NCBI RefSeq assembly: GCF_000821065.1
Contig: NZ_CDGG01000001.1
Coordinates: 2,666,001-2,730,000 of the forward strand
Direction of reading: 5' to 3'
Length of the DNA stretch: 64,000 nt
From: Oceanobacillus oncorhynchi
Lineage (GTDB): Bacteria > Bacillota > Bacilli > Bacillales > Amphibacillaceae
The translations under genes and the position numbers were made by a program. Positions 8,372 through 16,298 of the stretch are shown piece by piece (position 1 is the first letter of the stretch; each line of letters begins with the position of its first letter). The notes under the pieces are model-generated. The model saw only the letters and a list, made by a program, of their open reading frames with translations, was not told the origin of the DNA and did not search any database.

Positions 8372-9180
8372 ACAAATTAATCTTAGGACGTTATTTCCCT
8401 GGCGATTCGCTGCTTCATTGTATTGATCCCAGAGCTAAACTAATCGCAGGGATTTCGTTTATTTTTATCTTATTTATTGCCAACAATTGGCTCACGTATC
8501 TGGTGCTGTGGCTTTTTACCTTTACGATGATGAAGATTTCCGGAGTCTCCCTCCGCATCTATATTCGCGGTGTCCGGCCGCTGATATGGCTGATTTTATT
8601 TACCGTGCTGTTACAGGTAATGTTTACGGCAGGGGGCGAAATATATATCGATTGGGGACCAATTACCATTTCATCCTTTGGTTTAATCAATGGGGTATAC
8701 ATTTTTAGCCGCTTTGCCATGATTATTTTTGTATCGACAGTCATTACTTTAACCACGAAGCCAATTGATTTGACAGATGCGATTAATTATCTGCTTCAAC
8801 CTTTGAAACGGCTCAAACTGCCGGTCGACGAAATATCACTCATGCTGTCGGTAGCGCTTCGTTTTATTCCCATTATACTGGACGAAACGCAGAAAGTGCT
8901 GGATGCACAGCGTGCCAGAGGGATTGTATTTGGCGAAGGGTCACTGCTTCAGCAGATGAAGAAAATCGTTCCGATGTTTGTTCCATTGTTCGTCAGCTCC
9001 CTGGTCAGGGCAGAGGATATGGCGAATGCGATGGAGGTAAGAGGCTACCAGTCCAATCAACCAAGATCCTCCTTTCGACGCTTGCATTGGCGGAAGGGAG
9101 ATACGTTCACTCTTTTTGCCATGGTGCTGCTGTCGGTTATCCTGATCGTATTACGGACAGAGGGGCATCACTTTCATTGA
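8368..9180 (+). CDS. ECF transporter transmembrane T component (EcfT-like)
   Basis: This 270-residue membrane protein is the scaffold subunit of an energy-coupling factor transporter. It has about five membrane helices and the two coupling-helix motifs, AQRARGI near residue 177 and AMEVRGYQ near residue 219, which dock the ATPases. It overlaps the EcfA2-type gene through ATGA. No riboflavin S component (RibU) is encoded nearby; the EetB-like protein or an S unit elsewhere must provide specificity. It is the last gene of the plus-strand arm. Confidence 0.85.
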   Translation: MNKLILGRYFPGDSLLHCIDPRAKLIAGISFIFILFIANNWLTYLVLWLFTFTMMKISGVSLRIYIRGVRPLIWLILFTVLLQVMFTAGGEIYIDWGPITISSFGLINGVYIFSRFAMIIFVSTVITLTTKPIDLTDAINYLLQPLKRLKLPVDEISLMLSVALRFIPIILDETQKVLDAQRARGIVFGEGSLLQQMKKIVPMFVPLFVSSLVRAEDMANAMEVRGYQSNQPRSSFRRLHWRKGDTFTLFAMVLLSVILIVLRTEGHHFH

Positions 9181-9313
9181 TAGATGGATTGGTGTCATTT
9201 TTAGAAAAGAAGGTTACACGAAAACGTCTCTTCTCTGATTTTTGAACAGGGAGGAGACAGTATGATGGAATAAAGAAAAAACGCAATAAGAACGGCCGAT
9301 TTTTCTACTATTT

Positions 9314-9349
9314 AAAAAAGCGGACAAGCTTTGACTTGGCCGCTTTTTT
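9314..9349. terminator. Bidirectional terminator between ecfT and the lipoprotein gene
   Basis: AAAAAAGCGG-CAAG pairs with CTTG-CCGCTTTTTT, giving A-runs and T-runs on both sides. It would end the plus-strand EET arm and the convergent minus-strand lipoprotein gene. Confidence 0.85.
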
Positions 9350-9422
9350 AGCGAGGTATCTGTTTATTTAATTTGAATCGGGGAGGGGGAACAGGACGCA
9401 TCCTGTTAGAGCCTTGCTATTT

Positions 9423-9974
9423 TTATTCGATTTCGCCTGTTACTTCTCCATCAATGGTTGCGGAGCTTTCTGCTTCTTCATTTGCAAATTGTAAATTTCC
9501 GTCAATGGTTGCTGTTTCATCCAGCATAAAGCCGTTTGCTTCGACAATTACGTCACCTTCCAGAGTACCGCCTTGAAAATTCAAGTTTTCACTCTGTACG
9601 GTCATGCTGGGAACGGTAATCGTAAATGAGTCTGTAATGTTATGGTCTTCATCTTGTGTATATGGAGCAATTTTACGATAAATATCACTGGATTCGTCGT
9701 CTTTATCATAGAATTCGCCGGCAACCACGACATCCTCATCTATGGCGATATCATCCAGTGTAGCGATAATCCAAGTTCCATCCTCGCTGACTGCGTTGAC
9801 AAAGGCGTCGGGCTGATCAACAAGGGATGCGGTTGTGACGACATCTTCTTCTGTTTCCTCCGTATCGTTTGTTGCATTTTCGTCTGTCTGCTCCTCTTCG
9901 TCAGCACCGCATGCGGCCAAAAATCCCACTAACAATAGGGACAAAAAGGACATAAATATAAGCTTGAATCTCAT
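9423..9974 (-). CDS. Acidic lipoprotein of unknown function with a bactofilin-like repeat tail
   Basis: This 183-residue protein starts with a lipoprotein signal (FLAAC lipobox). An acidic linker rich in Glu, Asp and Thr follows, then a domain of unknown function. The last 50 residues have a repetitive pattern (GGTLEGDVIVEANGFML, ATIDGNLQF, ATIDGEVTGEIE) resembling the right-handed beta repeats of polymer-forming cytoskeletal proteins. The ATG at 9974 is 7 bases from AGGAGG; the ATG at 9977 is also possible. It converges on the EET operon across a shared terminator. It has no SGAT-type flavinylation motif, so it is not a PplA equivalent. Function unknown. Confidence 0.75.
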   Translation of the reverse strand: MRFKLIFMSFLSLLLVGFLAACGADEEEQTDENATNDTEETEEDVVTTASLVDQPDAFVNAVSEDGTWIIATLDDIAIDEDVVVAGEFYDKDDESSDIYRKIAPYTQDEDHNITDSFTITVPSMTVQSENLNFQGGTLEGDVIVEANGFMLDETATIDGNLQFANEEAESSATIDGEVTGEIE

Positions 9975-10013
9975 CATAAAACCTCCTAAGTGTTGTCTTG
10001 TGATTATCTTCAC

Positions 10014-10305
10014 AATAAGTATATCATAGAATATGGAGGTATTTCGTGAAGTATTTGTGAAATAATGAACATGATGAATAGAAAGTGTGACAAATTTAAA
10101 TCAATAAAGTAAAAAGGGGTTGTATGTATAAGCTGCCTTCGTATAATGCTTCGTCCAAACGACTAAAAGGAGATGAATTGGAAAAGGAATGGCATCATAA
10201 ATTTTGAATCTGTTATTTTGCAAAAACCATCCTCCCATGTTATTATACGTTTAAATATAAGTAAATTTATAAGAATTATATAATTAAAGTGAAGGAGTGC
10301 ATATA
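10014..10305. other. Intergenic region with no recognised gene
   Basis: About 290 AT-rich bases separate the divergent lipoprotein and sulfurtransferase genes. Both promoters must lie here, but I see no clear operator or structured RNA. Confidence 0.5.
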
Positions 10306-11199
10306 ATGAGTCATGTTCCATTCATTGTAACAACAGACTGGCTTGCGGAAAGATTGGATGATTCAAAACTGAGATTAGTAGATGCAACGACTTTTTTAAA
10401 ATTGCCGGCAAGCGGTTATTATGATATTTGGTCAGGGAAAGAGGCGTATGAAAAAGGGCATATTCCAGGTGCTGTTTTTGCCGATTTATTAGAAGATTTA
10501 TCCGATACGGATGCGGAGTATGCTTTTACCCTTCCGCCAAGAAAGGAGTTTATTAAAAAAATCACTGAATTAGGAGTCGGCGATGAAGACACGTATGTGG
10601 TCGTTTATGACCAAGGTGCGCAAGTAGATAGTCCTGTTGTGGCTTCGGATTGGGCATCCCGCTTGGCTTGGCAGCTGCGCTATGAGGGCTTGGAAAATGT
10701 CGCGGTGCTTGATGGCGGCTTTCCAAAGTGGAAAAAAGAAGGCAGACCGGTAACCACAGAGTCAGGCTCATATCCAAAAGCAAGCTTTAGCGGCGGGCGA
10801 AAACCCGAGCTGTTTGTTAACAAGGAAGAGGTAAAACAAGCGATAGATGATGACAATGTTATTATTATCAACAGCTTAAATGAAGCTGCTCATAAAGGCG
10901 AAGTGAATACGTATGGCCGTCCAGGACATATTCCAGGAAGTGTAAACGTCTTTTTCGGAGATCATTCTGACTCCGAAACATTGGAGCTTTACGATGATGA
11001 GATAATCCGGGAAACGTTTGAGAAAGCAGGAGCCCTTGATCCGGATAAGAAGGTGATTACCTATTGCGGCAGCGGGATTGCAGCAACTTGGAATTCAACG
11101 CTGTTAAACAAGCTTGGTCAGCATAATGTTGCCGTGTATGATGGCTCTCTGACGGAATGGGCAAGTGATCCTGACCTTCCGCTGGAAACAGATAAGTAA
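10306..11199 (+). CDS. Thiosulfate/3-mercaptopyruvate sulfurtransferase (two rhodanese domains)
   Basis: This 297-residue protein has two rhodanese domains and transfers sulfane sulfur to cyanide or thiol acceptors in the cytoplasm. The N-terminal domain is inactive and has DATTFL and KGHIPGAVF. The C-terminal domain carries the active Cys in ITYCGSGIAAT near residues 245-255. The loop CGSGIAA resembles that of mercaptopyruvate sulfurtransferases more than the CRKGVT loop of thiosulfate enzymes. The start at 10306 has GAAGGAG 8 bases upstream; a GTG at 10297 overlaps that site and is rejected. It appears monocistronic, with a terminator after it. Confidence 0.85.
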   Translation: MSHVPFIVTTDWLAERLDDSKLRLVDATTFLKLPASGYYDIWSGKEAYEKGHIPGAVFADLLEDLSDTDAEYAFTLPPRKEFIKKITELGVGDEDTYVVVYDQGAQVDSPVVASDWASRLAWQLRYEGLENVAVLDGGFPKWKKEGRPVTTESGSYPKASFSGGRKPELFVNKEEVKQAIDDDNVIIINSLNEAAHKGEVNTYGRPGHIPGSVNVFFGDHSDSETLELYDDEIIRETFEKAGALDPDKKVITYCGSGIAATWNSTLLNKLGQHNVAVYDGSLTEWASDPDLPLETDK

Positions 11200-11216
11200 A
11201 TAATGGAGAAAGATCG

Positions 11217-11256
11217 AAGCGCCCCTGCATAGAAGCTGCAGCAGAGGCGCTTTTTT
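11217..11256 (+). terminator. Terminator of the sulfurtransferase gene
   Basis: AGCGCCCCTGC pairs imperfectly with GCAGAGGCGCT and is followed by TTTTTT. Confidence 0.75.
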
Positions 11257-11296
11257 AAGGTGATTTAATAAAGTTATCATTTCCTATTTAAAAAAA

Positions 11297-11325
11297 TTGA
11301 TATGCTTGGTTGATCTATATATTAT
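11297..11325 (+). promoter_or_regulatory. Strong sigma-A-like promoter antisense to the small toxin-like gene
   Basis: TTGATA (11297-11302) and TATTAT (11320-11325) are separated by exactly 17 bases. The -10 box ends at the stop codon of the small minus-strand ORF, so the RNA would run antisense through the whole ORF and its ribosome site. The downstream reductase gene has its own promoter at 11471-11499, so a separate antisense RNA is the simplest reading. Confidence 0.5.
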
Positions 11326-11411
11326 CATTCGTTCTTCTTGTTTTGGCTAGTGACAATGATCAACACGGTTAAAGATGTAATAAAAGAAGCTGTAGCCATT
11401 ATAAGTGTCAT
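11325..11411 (-). CDS. 28-residue hydrophobic peptide, candidate type I holin-like toxin
   Basis: This small gene encodes MTLIMATASFITSLTVLIIV followed by TSQNKKNE. That is one membrane helix and a charged Lys-rich tail, the plan of the holin-like toxins of Gram-positive type I systems (TxpA/BsrG type). A strong ribosome site AGGAGGGG lies 8 bases upstream of the ATG. A consensus promoter on the opposite strand begins at its 3' end and would make an antisense RNA. Such peptides depolarise or damage the membrane when the antisense RNA is lost. Homology is judged by eye on a very short protein; it could also be a small membrane peptide of another kind. Confidence 0.55.
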   Translation of the reverse strand: MTLIMATASFITSLTVLIIVTSQNKKNE

Positions 11412-11470
11412 ATTGATACCCCTCCTATAATAAAATCCCAAGTGCTTTCCAAAATAATCAACCCGTTTAA

Positions 11471-11499
11471 TTGAGAATTATTATCATTTGTAGTATATT
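11471..11499 (+). promoter_or_regulatory. Promoter of the FAD reductase gene with overlapping Fur box
   Basis: TTGAGA (11471-11476) and TATATT (11494-11499) are 17 bases apart. TGAGAATTATTATCA at 11472-11486 matches the Fur/PerR 7-1-7 core TGATAATNATTATCA with one mismatch and covers the -35 box, so repression under iron-replete conditions is expected. Confidence 0.75.
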
Positions 11500-11536
11500 A
11501 GATACTAAAGGCAAATATAATGGAGGAGAATATATT

Positions 11537-12253
11537 ATGCAAATATACTGGACGAAAATAAATAAAATTATTGATGAAACACCTGAGGTTAAAACATATA
11601 TGCTTGACTGCCCGGAAGGTTTTACGTGGGAAGAAGGTTCCCACACCCACTTCGCACTGGAAGGGTTTAATGCCGGAGAGAAACCGAACCGCAGTCTGAT
11701 TCGCCACATGTCGATTACTACATTACCGCATGAAAATTCCATCGGCATCACAACACGTATTAAAGAGCAATGTTCTGAGTTTAAAACGATTTTAAGAAAT
11801 ATGGAAGTCGGTCAAGAGGTTGCTATATTTAAAACGCATTCGAATGTACCGCTTAAAAGAGAAGATAAAAATGTTTACTTGCTGTCGGCAGGTGTCGGTT
11901 TGGCAACCTTCAGGCCGCTTGTACTGGATTATCTCGAACGTGCTGATAACGTTAATCAAATTCATTCTCTGAACATCGATTCAACAAAGGATTTCTTATT
12001 CACGCCTATTTTTGAATCCGCACCTGATAAAAAATTCACGTCGCAGTTTGTTGATAATCGGAAAGACTACTATGAAGAAGTGAAAAACCTTGCAGCTGAT
12101 AAAGAGGGCCTCTTCTATGTTGTCGGCAGTGACGAATTTCTTCAGCAGAATATTGACGTGCTTTTAGAGCAGGGAATCAAGCCGGAGCAGATTATGCTTG
12201 ATAAACATAAACAACAGCTGCCAGCGTTTTTAACACTGAATGTATCCATGTAA
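11537..12253 (+). CDS. Iron-regulated ferredoxin reductase-like FAD/NAD(P) oxidoreductase
   Basis: This 238-residue protein has the two-domain fold of the ferredoxin-NADP reductase family. The FAD domain has RSLIRHMSITTLP near residues 52-64, which replaces the usual RxYS motif. The NAD(P) domain contains LLSAGVGLATFRPLV near residue 115 and VVGSDEF near residue 196. There is no iron-sulfur or heme domain. A Fur box over its promoter suggests a role in iron assimilation, for example reducing ferric siderophores or feeding a heme oxygenase; that role is inference. The ATG is 10 bases after GGAGG. Confidence 0.75.
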   Translation: MQIYWTKINKIIDETPEVKTYMLDCPEGFTWEEGSHTHFALEGFNAGEKPNRSLIRHMSITTLPHENSIGITTRIKEQCSEFKTILRNMEVGQEVAIFKTHSNVPLKREDKNVYLLSAGVGLATFRPLVLDYLERADNVNQIHSLNIDSTKDFLFTPIFESAPDKKFTSQFVDNRKDYYEEVKNLAADKEGLFYVVGSDEFLQQNIDVLLEQGIKPEQIMLDKHKQQLPAFLTLNVSM

Positions 12254-12510
12254 GCAAGTCACTTCTAGTTGGTAAATAAAAAAGAGCGGCCGTTTTCAGC
12301 CGTTTCGCTGAGCTAATAAATGAATTGGTTTATTACGAAGGAAAGTGTATCCTGATGTATCGCCCACTGTTTTTACACATCCTTCGAAGAATACAGAAGA
12401 TAGAAAAGTTAAACCCATACTCGCCAGTTTTTATAAACGACAGGAGAAAATTTCGGCTAAAAACCCCTCTAATGGACAAAATAAAATGAAACAAAGCAGG
12501 AGGGGTATAA

Positions 12511-12720
12511 ATGCAGAAAAATCAGGATAAGAAATTTACAGCGGCTGGGACAAATATTGAAGCCGTAAAAAAGGCAAACCAAAACTCAGGTATGTCTTAT
12601 AATGAAGTCAAAGAATTCCTAGCTAAAACAACGGGAGGTCACGGGACAGAAATATACAGTGATACCAATTTGGAAGAAGTAAGCGTGCAGAATCAGCAAT
12701 CTCCTAAAAACAGTAAATAA
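12511..12720 (+). CDS. Gamma-type small acid-soluble spore protein
   Basis: This 69-residue, Gln- and Asn-rich protein resembles gamma-type SASPs, which store amino acids in the spore core for outgrowth. It has two GTE/GTN-type segments: AGTNIEAVKKANQNSG near residues 12-27 and GHGTEIYSDTNLEEVSVQNQ near residues 43-62. The spacer is unusually rich in Lys and Glu compared with SspE. A strong GGAGGGG ribosome site and a terminator bracket the gene. Expression in the forespore under sigma-G is expected from the family. Confidence 0.7.
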   Translation: MQKNQDKKFTAAGTNIEAVKKANQNSGMSYNEVKEFLAKTTGGHGTEIYSDTNLEEVSVQNQQSPKNSK

Positions 12721-12723
12721 CAA

Positions 12724-12752
12724 GGAAGCATCTGCTTTTTAGCAGGTGCTTT
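12724..12752 (+). terminator. Terminator of the spore protein gene
   Basis: AAGCATCTGCT pairs with AGCAGGTGCTT with one G-T mismatch and a TTTT loop, followed by TT. Confidence 0.7.
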
Positions 12753-13281
12753 TCAGTTTCTTCTGCTATAATATAAATCAATGAAAATCAAGTAAAATAG
12801 CAACATCTTATTCTTTGTTTTAAAAAGATAAAGGAGGGTATCTTCAAGGTTTATCTCTCAAATGTTTGATATTTTCATAAAAAGGGAAAAGAGGTATTAA
12901 TTCATCTCGCTGCTTCACCACAAATATAAAGAAAAATCAGAAATAATGTATGTGAAAATAATCGTTTAAGGATATATTCATTTGTCTTTTTCTCGATGAG
13001 AGCGGTGAAAAGGTTAACTGTTTAAAATGGAAAATAAACACTTTTGCATCATGAATTTATCACGGAGAACCTTCCGTATAACTCCCTCCTCAAAATAAAA
13101 AGAGAATAAATTTATTTAGGCGGGAGTTCAGGTGAGCTAATTCCCTGAATCGCTCAGGCTAATTCAGTGGGAGAATGTAGGAAACAGACTTCATTCTCCC
13201 ACTGAATGAAGTTTCGTTTTATCATTTTTTTCAAAAAAATGATATGATAATTCTACGGTAATTGGAACAGGAGGAAACAAC
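12753..13281. other. Intergenic region with one long hairpin
   Basis: No gene is recognised. At about 13161-13208 ATTCAGTGGGAGAATG pairs perfectly with CATTCTCCCACTGAAT across a 15-base loop, just before the ppc promoter region. Part of its right arm (GAATGAAGTTTC) recurs near 29.26 kb and 35.03 kb. It may be a terminator-like repeat or a regulatory leader of ppc. Confidence 0.5.
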
Positions 13282-16032
13282 ATGAGAGAAACAATCGATA
13301 AAAATGCCTCATTGCGAAATGATGTCAATATGCTTGGAAACATATTAGGAGAAGTTTTGAAGTTACATGGAGGTACAGCATTATTTGATAAGGTAGAATC
13401 GATTCGGGAAATGACGAAAAGTATCCGAAATGAGTATGATGAAGATACATATCAAACGTTAAAAAGAGAAATCAGCAATTTAAAACCGCCTTTACGTCAG
13501 CAGGTCATCCGTGCTTTTTCTATCTATTTTCATTTGATTAATATTGCGGAGCAAAATCACCGGATCAGGCGCAAACGCCAGTATCTGCTGGATGAGGAAA
13601 GCAGCCAGTCTTTTTCTATTGAAAAAGCCGTATCCAAAGTGAAAGAAAGCAACCTTACCAATAAAGGAATTCAAGAGATACTTAATGAATTATCCATTGA
13701 ACTGGTTATGACAGCACACCCGACAGAGGCAACGAAGCGGACGGTGCTGGAAATACAGAAGCGCATATCGGCGCATTTACGGACATTGGACAATCCGCAG
13801 ACTTCACAAAGAGAGAAGGCGGATGTGGAAGAAAGTCTGTTTAATGAAATCACTGCTTTATGGCACACCAATGAGCTGAGGCAAAGGAAGCCGGGAGTAT
13901 TGGATGAAGTAAAAAATGGACTTTATTATTTTGACCAGACATTATTTGAAACCTTACCCGATGTCTTTCAAGAAATGGAAACACAGCTGCAGAAACAAAT
14001 TCCAGAGGGAAATTGGGAAGTACCAAATTTCATTCATTTTGGTTCCTGGATTGGAGGAGACAGGGATGGCAATCCGAATGTAACTCCAGTAATCACTTGG
14101 CAGACATTGGAGATGCAGAGGGAATTGATTTTGAAAAAATACGAAGCTTCTATCGTTGAGCTGATGAGACGATTTAGCCAATCAAGTCAACGAATATCTA
14201 TTAATCAGCAATTTATTGATAGAATGGAAAAAGAAGAGACCAGCTATTTAAATGAGAACGATAAATGGCCAATCAAGTCAGAAGTATATCGACGTAAATT
14301 TGCCATTATTCTAAAACGTTTGCGTGAAACAGGGAAAACGTCACAGGGTTATGATTCTCCAGAAGAACTGGTTCATGACCTTAAAGAAATCAAAGAAAGT
14401 GCCGAAGCACATTTGCCAAAGACGAAAAAGCTGAAAACGATTCGAAAGGTCATCCGGCAAGTAGAGATGTTTGGTTTTCACTTAGCCACATTGGATGTAC
14501 GAAATCATAGTGGAGAGCATGAAACGGCTGTTCATGAGATTTTAACGGCTGTTCATGTTACAGATGACTATGCTGCGCTTGGTGAAGAAGAGAAACAAAA
14601 AGTATTGTGTGAGGTTTTGAATGATCCGAGACCTCTGCTGCTTTTCGATGGCGGTTATTCTAAAGAAACACAGGATATTTTGAAAGTCTTCAAAACGATA
14701 AAAAATGCACATGAGGAATTTGGAAAACGAGCAATTGAAGTCTATTTAATCAGCATGTCAGAATCGCCGAGCGATCTCTTGGAAGTGTTGGTACTTGCTA
14801 AAGAAACCGGGATTTATCGTCTTTATCCAGATGGAACGGCGGAAAGTGATCTTGATGTCGCTCCATTACTGGAAACAATCGATGATTTGATTGCAGGTCC
14901 GGATATTATGAAGACATTGTTTGAAACAGAGGTATATCAGAAACAATTAAAAGCACGCGGGCAACATCAGGAAATTATGCTTGGCTATTCAGATGGAAGC
15001 AAAGACGGCGGTACGTTAAGCGCTAACTGGAACCTGTTTAAAGCACAGGAGGAAATCCATAATATAGCAAGACAATACCAAATCCGTCTGAAATTCTTCC
15101 ATGGCCGCGGGGGTTCGCTTGGCCGTGGAGGCGGTTCATTGAGTACCAGCATCCTTTCCCAGCCTGCGGAGACTCTAGAAGATGGTGTGAAAATTACGGA
15201 GCAGGGAGAAGTGCTTTCTTCCAGATATCTTCTTGAAGATATTGCTTACCGAAATTTAGAGCAGGCAGCCTCTGCTTTATTTACAAGGTCCGCCAAGGTT
15301 TCAAATACACCGGATCAAGAAGAACTGCGTCAAAAAGAATGGGAAATCACAATGGAATCTATTTCCCAAAAATCATTGAAAAAATATCAATCGCTGGTGT
15401 TTGGCGACCCGGATTTTCTAGCGTTTTTTAATCAGGCAACTCCTTTGACGGAATTGGGTGCTTTAAATATTGGATCGCGGCCGATGAGCAGGAAGAACAG
15501 CCAGCGTTTTGAAGACTTACGGGCTATTCCATGGGTATTTGCGTGGACACAATCCAGGTACATGCTGCCTGCATGGTATGCAGCGGGCACAGGTCTGCAA
15601 TCTTTCATTGAGGAAGATGCGAGTCATTTAGAAGCTTTACGAGCAATGTATAAAGAATGGCCTTTCTTCAAAGTGACGATTAATAATTTACAAATGGCAT
15701 TGATGAAAGCAGATATGAAAACTGCTGAAGAATATCTGGAATTAGTTGAGGATTCGGAGACTGCAAAACGGATATATGAAGATATTGCAGATGAATATGA
15801 ACGTACAAAAAAGGCGCTGCTGGACATTTCCGGCAATGAGGAACTGCTAAGCCACACGCCAAATATTCAAGGTTCTGTTCATCTTCGTAATCCATATGTC
15901 GATCCGCTTAATTTCCTGCAGGTGGATTTAATCCATAAATTAAGAGAAACAGCTAATCCTCCTGAAGATCTGGTGACCGAGGTGTTACTGACAATCAATG
16001 GGGTAGCTGCAGGATTAGTGAATACAGGCTGA
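13282..16032 (+). CDS. ppc: Phosphoenolpyruvate carboxylase
   Basis: This 916-residue cytoplasmic enzyme adds bicarbonate to phosphoenolpyruvate to give oxaloacetate, refilling the TCA cycle. The catalytic His motif TAHPTEATKRTV lies near residues 140-151. The second signature is the Gly-rich FFHGRGGSLGRGGG near residues 610-623, and the C-terminus ends in the typical NTG. GGAGG lies at good spacing before the ATG. It appears monocistronic with a strong terminator. Confidence 0.95.
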   Translation: MRETIDKNASLRNDVNMLGNILGEVLKLHGGTALFDKVESIREMTKSIRNEYDEDTYQTLKREISNLKPPLRQQVIRAFSIYFHLINIAEQNHRIRRKRQYLLDEESSQSFSIEKAVSKVKESNLTNKGIQEILNELSIELVMTAHPTEATKRTVLEIQKRISAHLRTLDNPQTSQREKADVEESLFNEITALWHTNELRQRKPGVLDEVKNGLYYFDQTLFETLPDVFQEMETQLQKQIPEGNWEVPNFIHFGSWIGGDRDGNPNVTPVITWQTLEMQRELILKKYEASIVELMRRFSQSSQRISINQQFIDRMEKEETSYLNENDKWPIKSEVYRRKFAIILKRLRETGKTSQGYDSPEELVHDLKEIKESAEAHLPKTKKLKTIRKVIRQVEMFGFHLATLDVRNHSGEHETAVHEILTAVHVTDDYAALGEEEKQKVLCEVLNDPRPLLLFDGGYSKETQDILKVFKTIKNAHEEFGKRAIEVYLISMSESPSDLLEVLVLAKETGIYRLYPDGTAESDLDVAPLLETIDDLIAGPDIMKTLFETEVYQKQLKARGQHQEIMLGYSDGSKDGGTLSANWNLFKAQEEIHNIARQYQIRLKFFHGRGGSLGRGGGSLSTSILSQPAETLEDGVKITEQGEVLSSRYLLEDIAYRNLEQAASALFTRSAKVSNTPDQEELRQKEWEITMESISQKSLKKYQSLVFGDPDFLAFFNQATPLTELGALNIGSRPMSRKNSQRFEDLRAIPWVFAWTQSRYMLPAWYAAGTGLQSFIEEDASHLEALRAMYKEWPFFKVTINNLQMALMKADMKTAEEYLELVEDSETAKRIYEDIADEYERTKKALLDISGNEELLSHTPNIQGSVHLRNPYVDPLNFLQVDLIHKLRETANPPEDLVTEVLLTINGVAAGLVNTG

Positions 16033-16059
16033 TGAAAGAACGGAAATAATTTTAAAATG

Positions 16060-16102
16060 AAAAAGCCAATTGGTTACCCGTTTTATAACCAATTGGCTTT
16101 TT
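16060..16102. terminator. Terminator after ppc
   Basis: AAAAAGCCAATTGGTTA pairs perfectly with TAACCAATTGGCTTTTT around an 8-base loop; runs on both sides allow use in both directions. Confidence 0.9.
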
Positions 16103-16195
16103 CCTGTGGGATGTGTGGTTTAAATCATGGAGAATCGTTATTCAACCTTCTGTTAAGTGAAGTATAATCCATAACAGGGGAACATCATCCAGAAA

Positions 16196-16213
16196 ATATG
16201 ACAAGTGTCATAT
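16196..16213. promoter_or_regulatory. Candidate DesR operator upstream of the desaturase gene
   Basis: ATATGACAAGTGTCATAT is a near-perfect palindrome about 85 bases before the desaturase ATG. A related half (TGACAACTGTAT) follows at 16222. In B. subtilis phosphorylated DesR binds paired sites in the des promoter; the des, desK, desR order here supports that reading. Confidence 0.6.
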
Positions 16214-16298
16214 CAAATTACTGACAACTGTATCTAACATTTCATTGCTCGATTCCTTATACTGAAATCATAGTAAGTTTATAAGGGCGGGGATACCA

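Noticed and set aside
9373-9576. 67-codon plus-strand ORF
   Set aside because: It lies antisense to the lipoprotein gene, with no family resemblance and serine-rich shadow composition.
9423-9974. Lipoprotein as a PplA equivalent of the EET locus
   Set aside because: It has a lipobox but no FMN-binding domain or SGAT-type flavinylation motif.
12345-12530. 61-codon ORF before the spore protein gene
   Set aside because: No family is recognised and it overlaps the spore protein start and its ribosome site.
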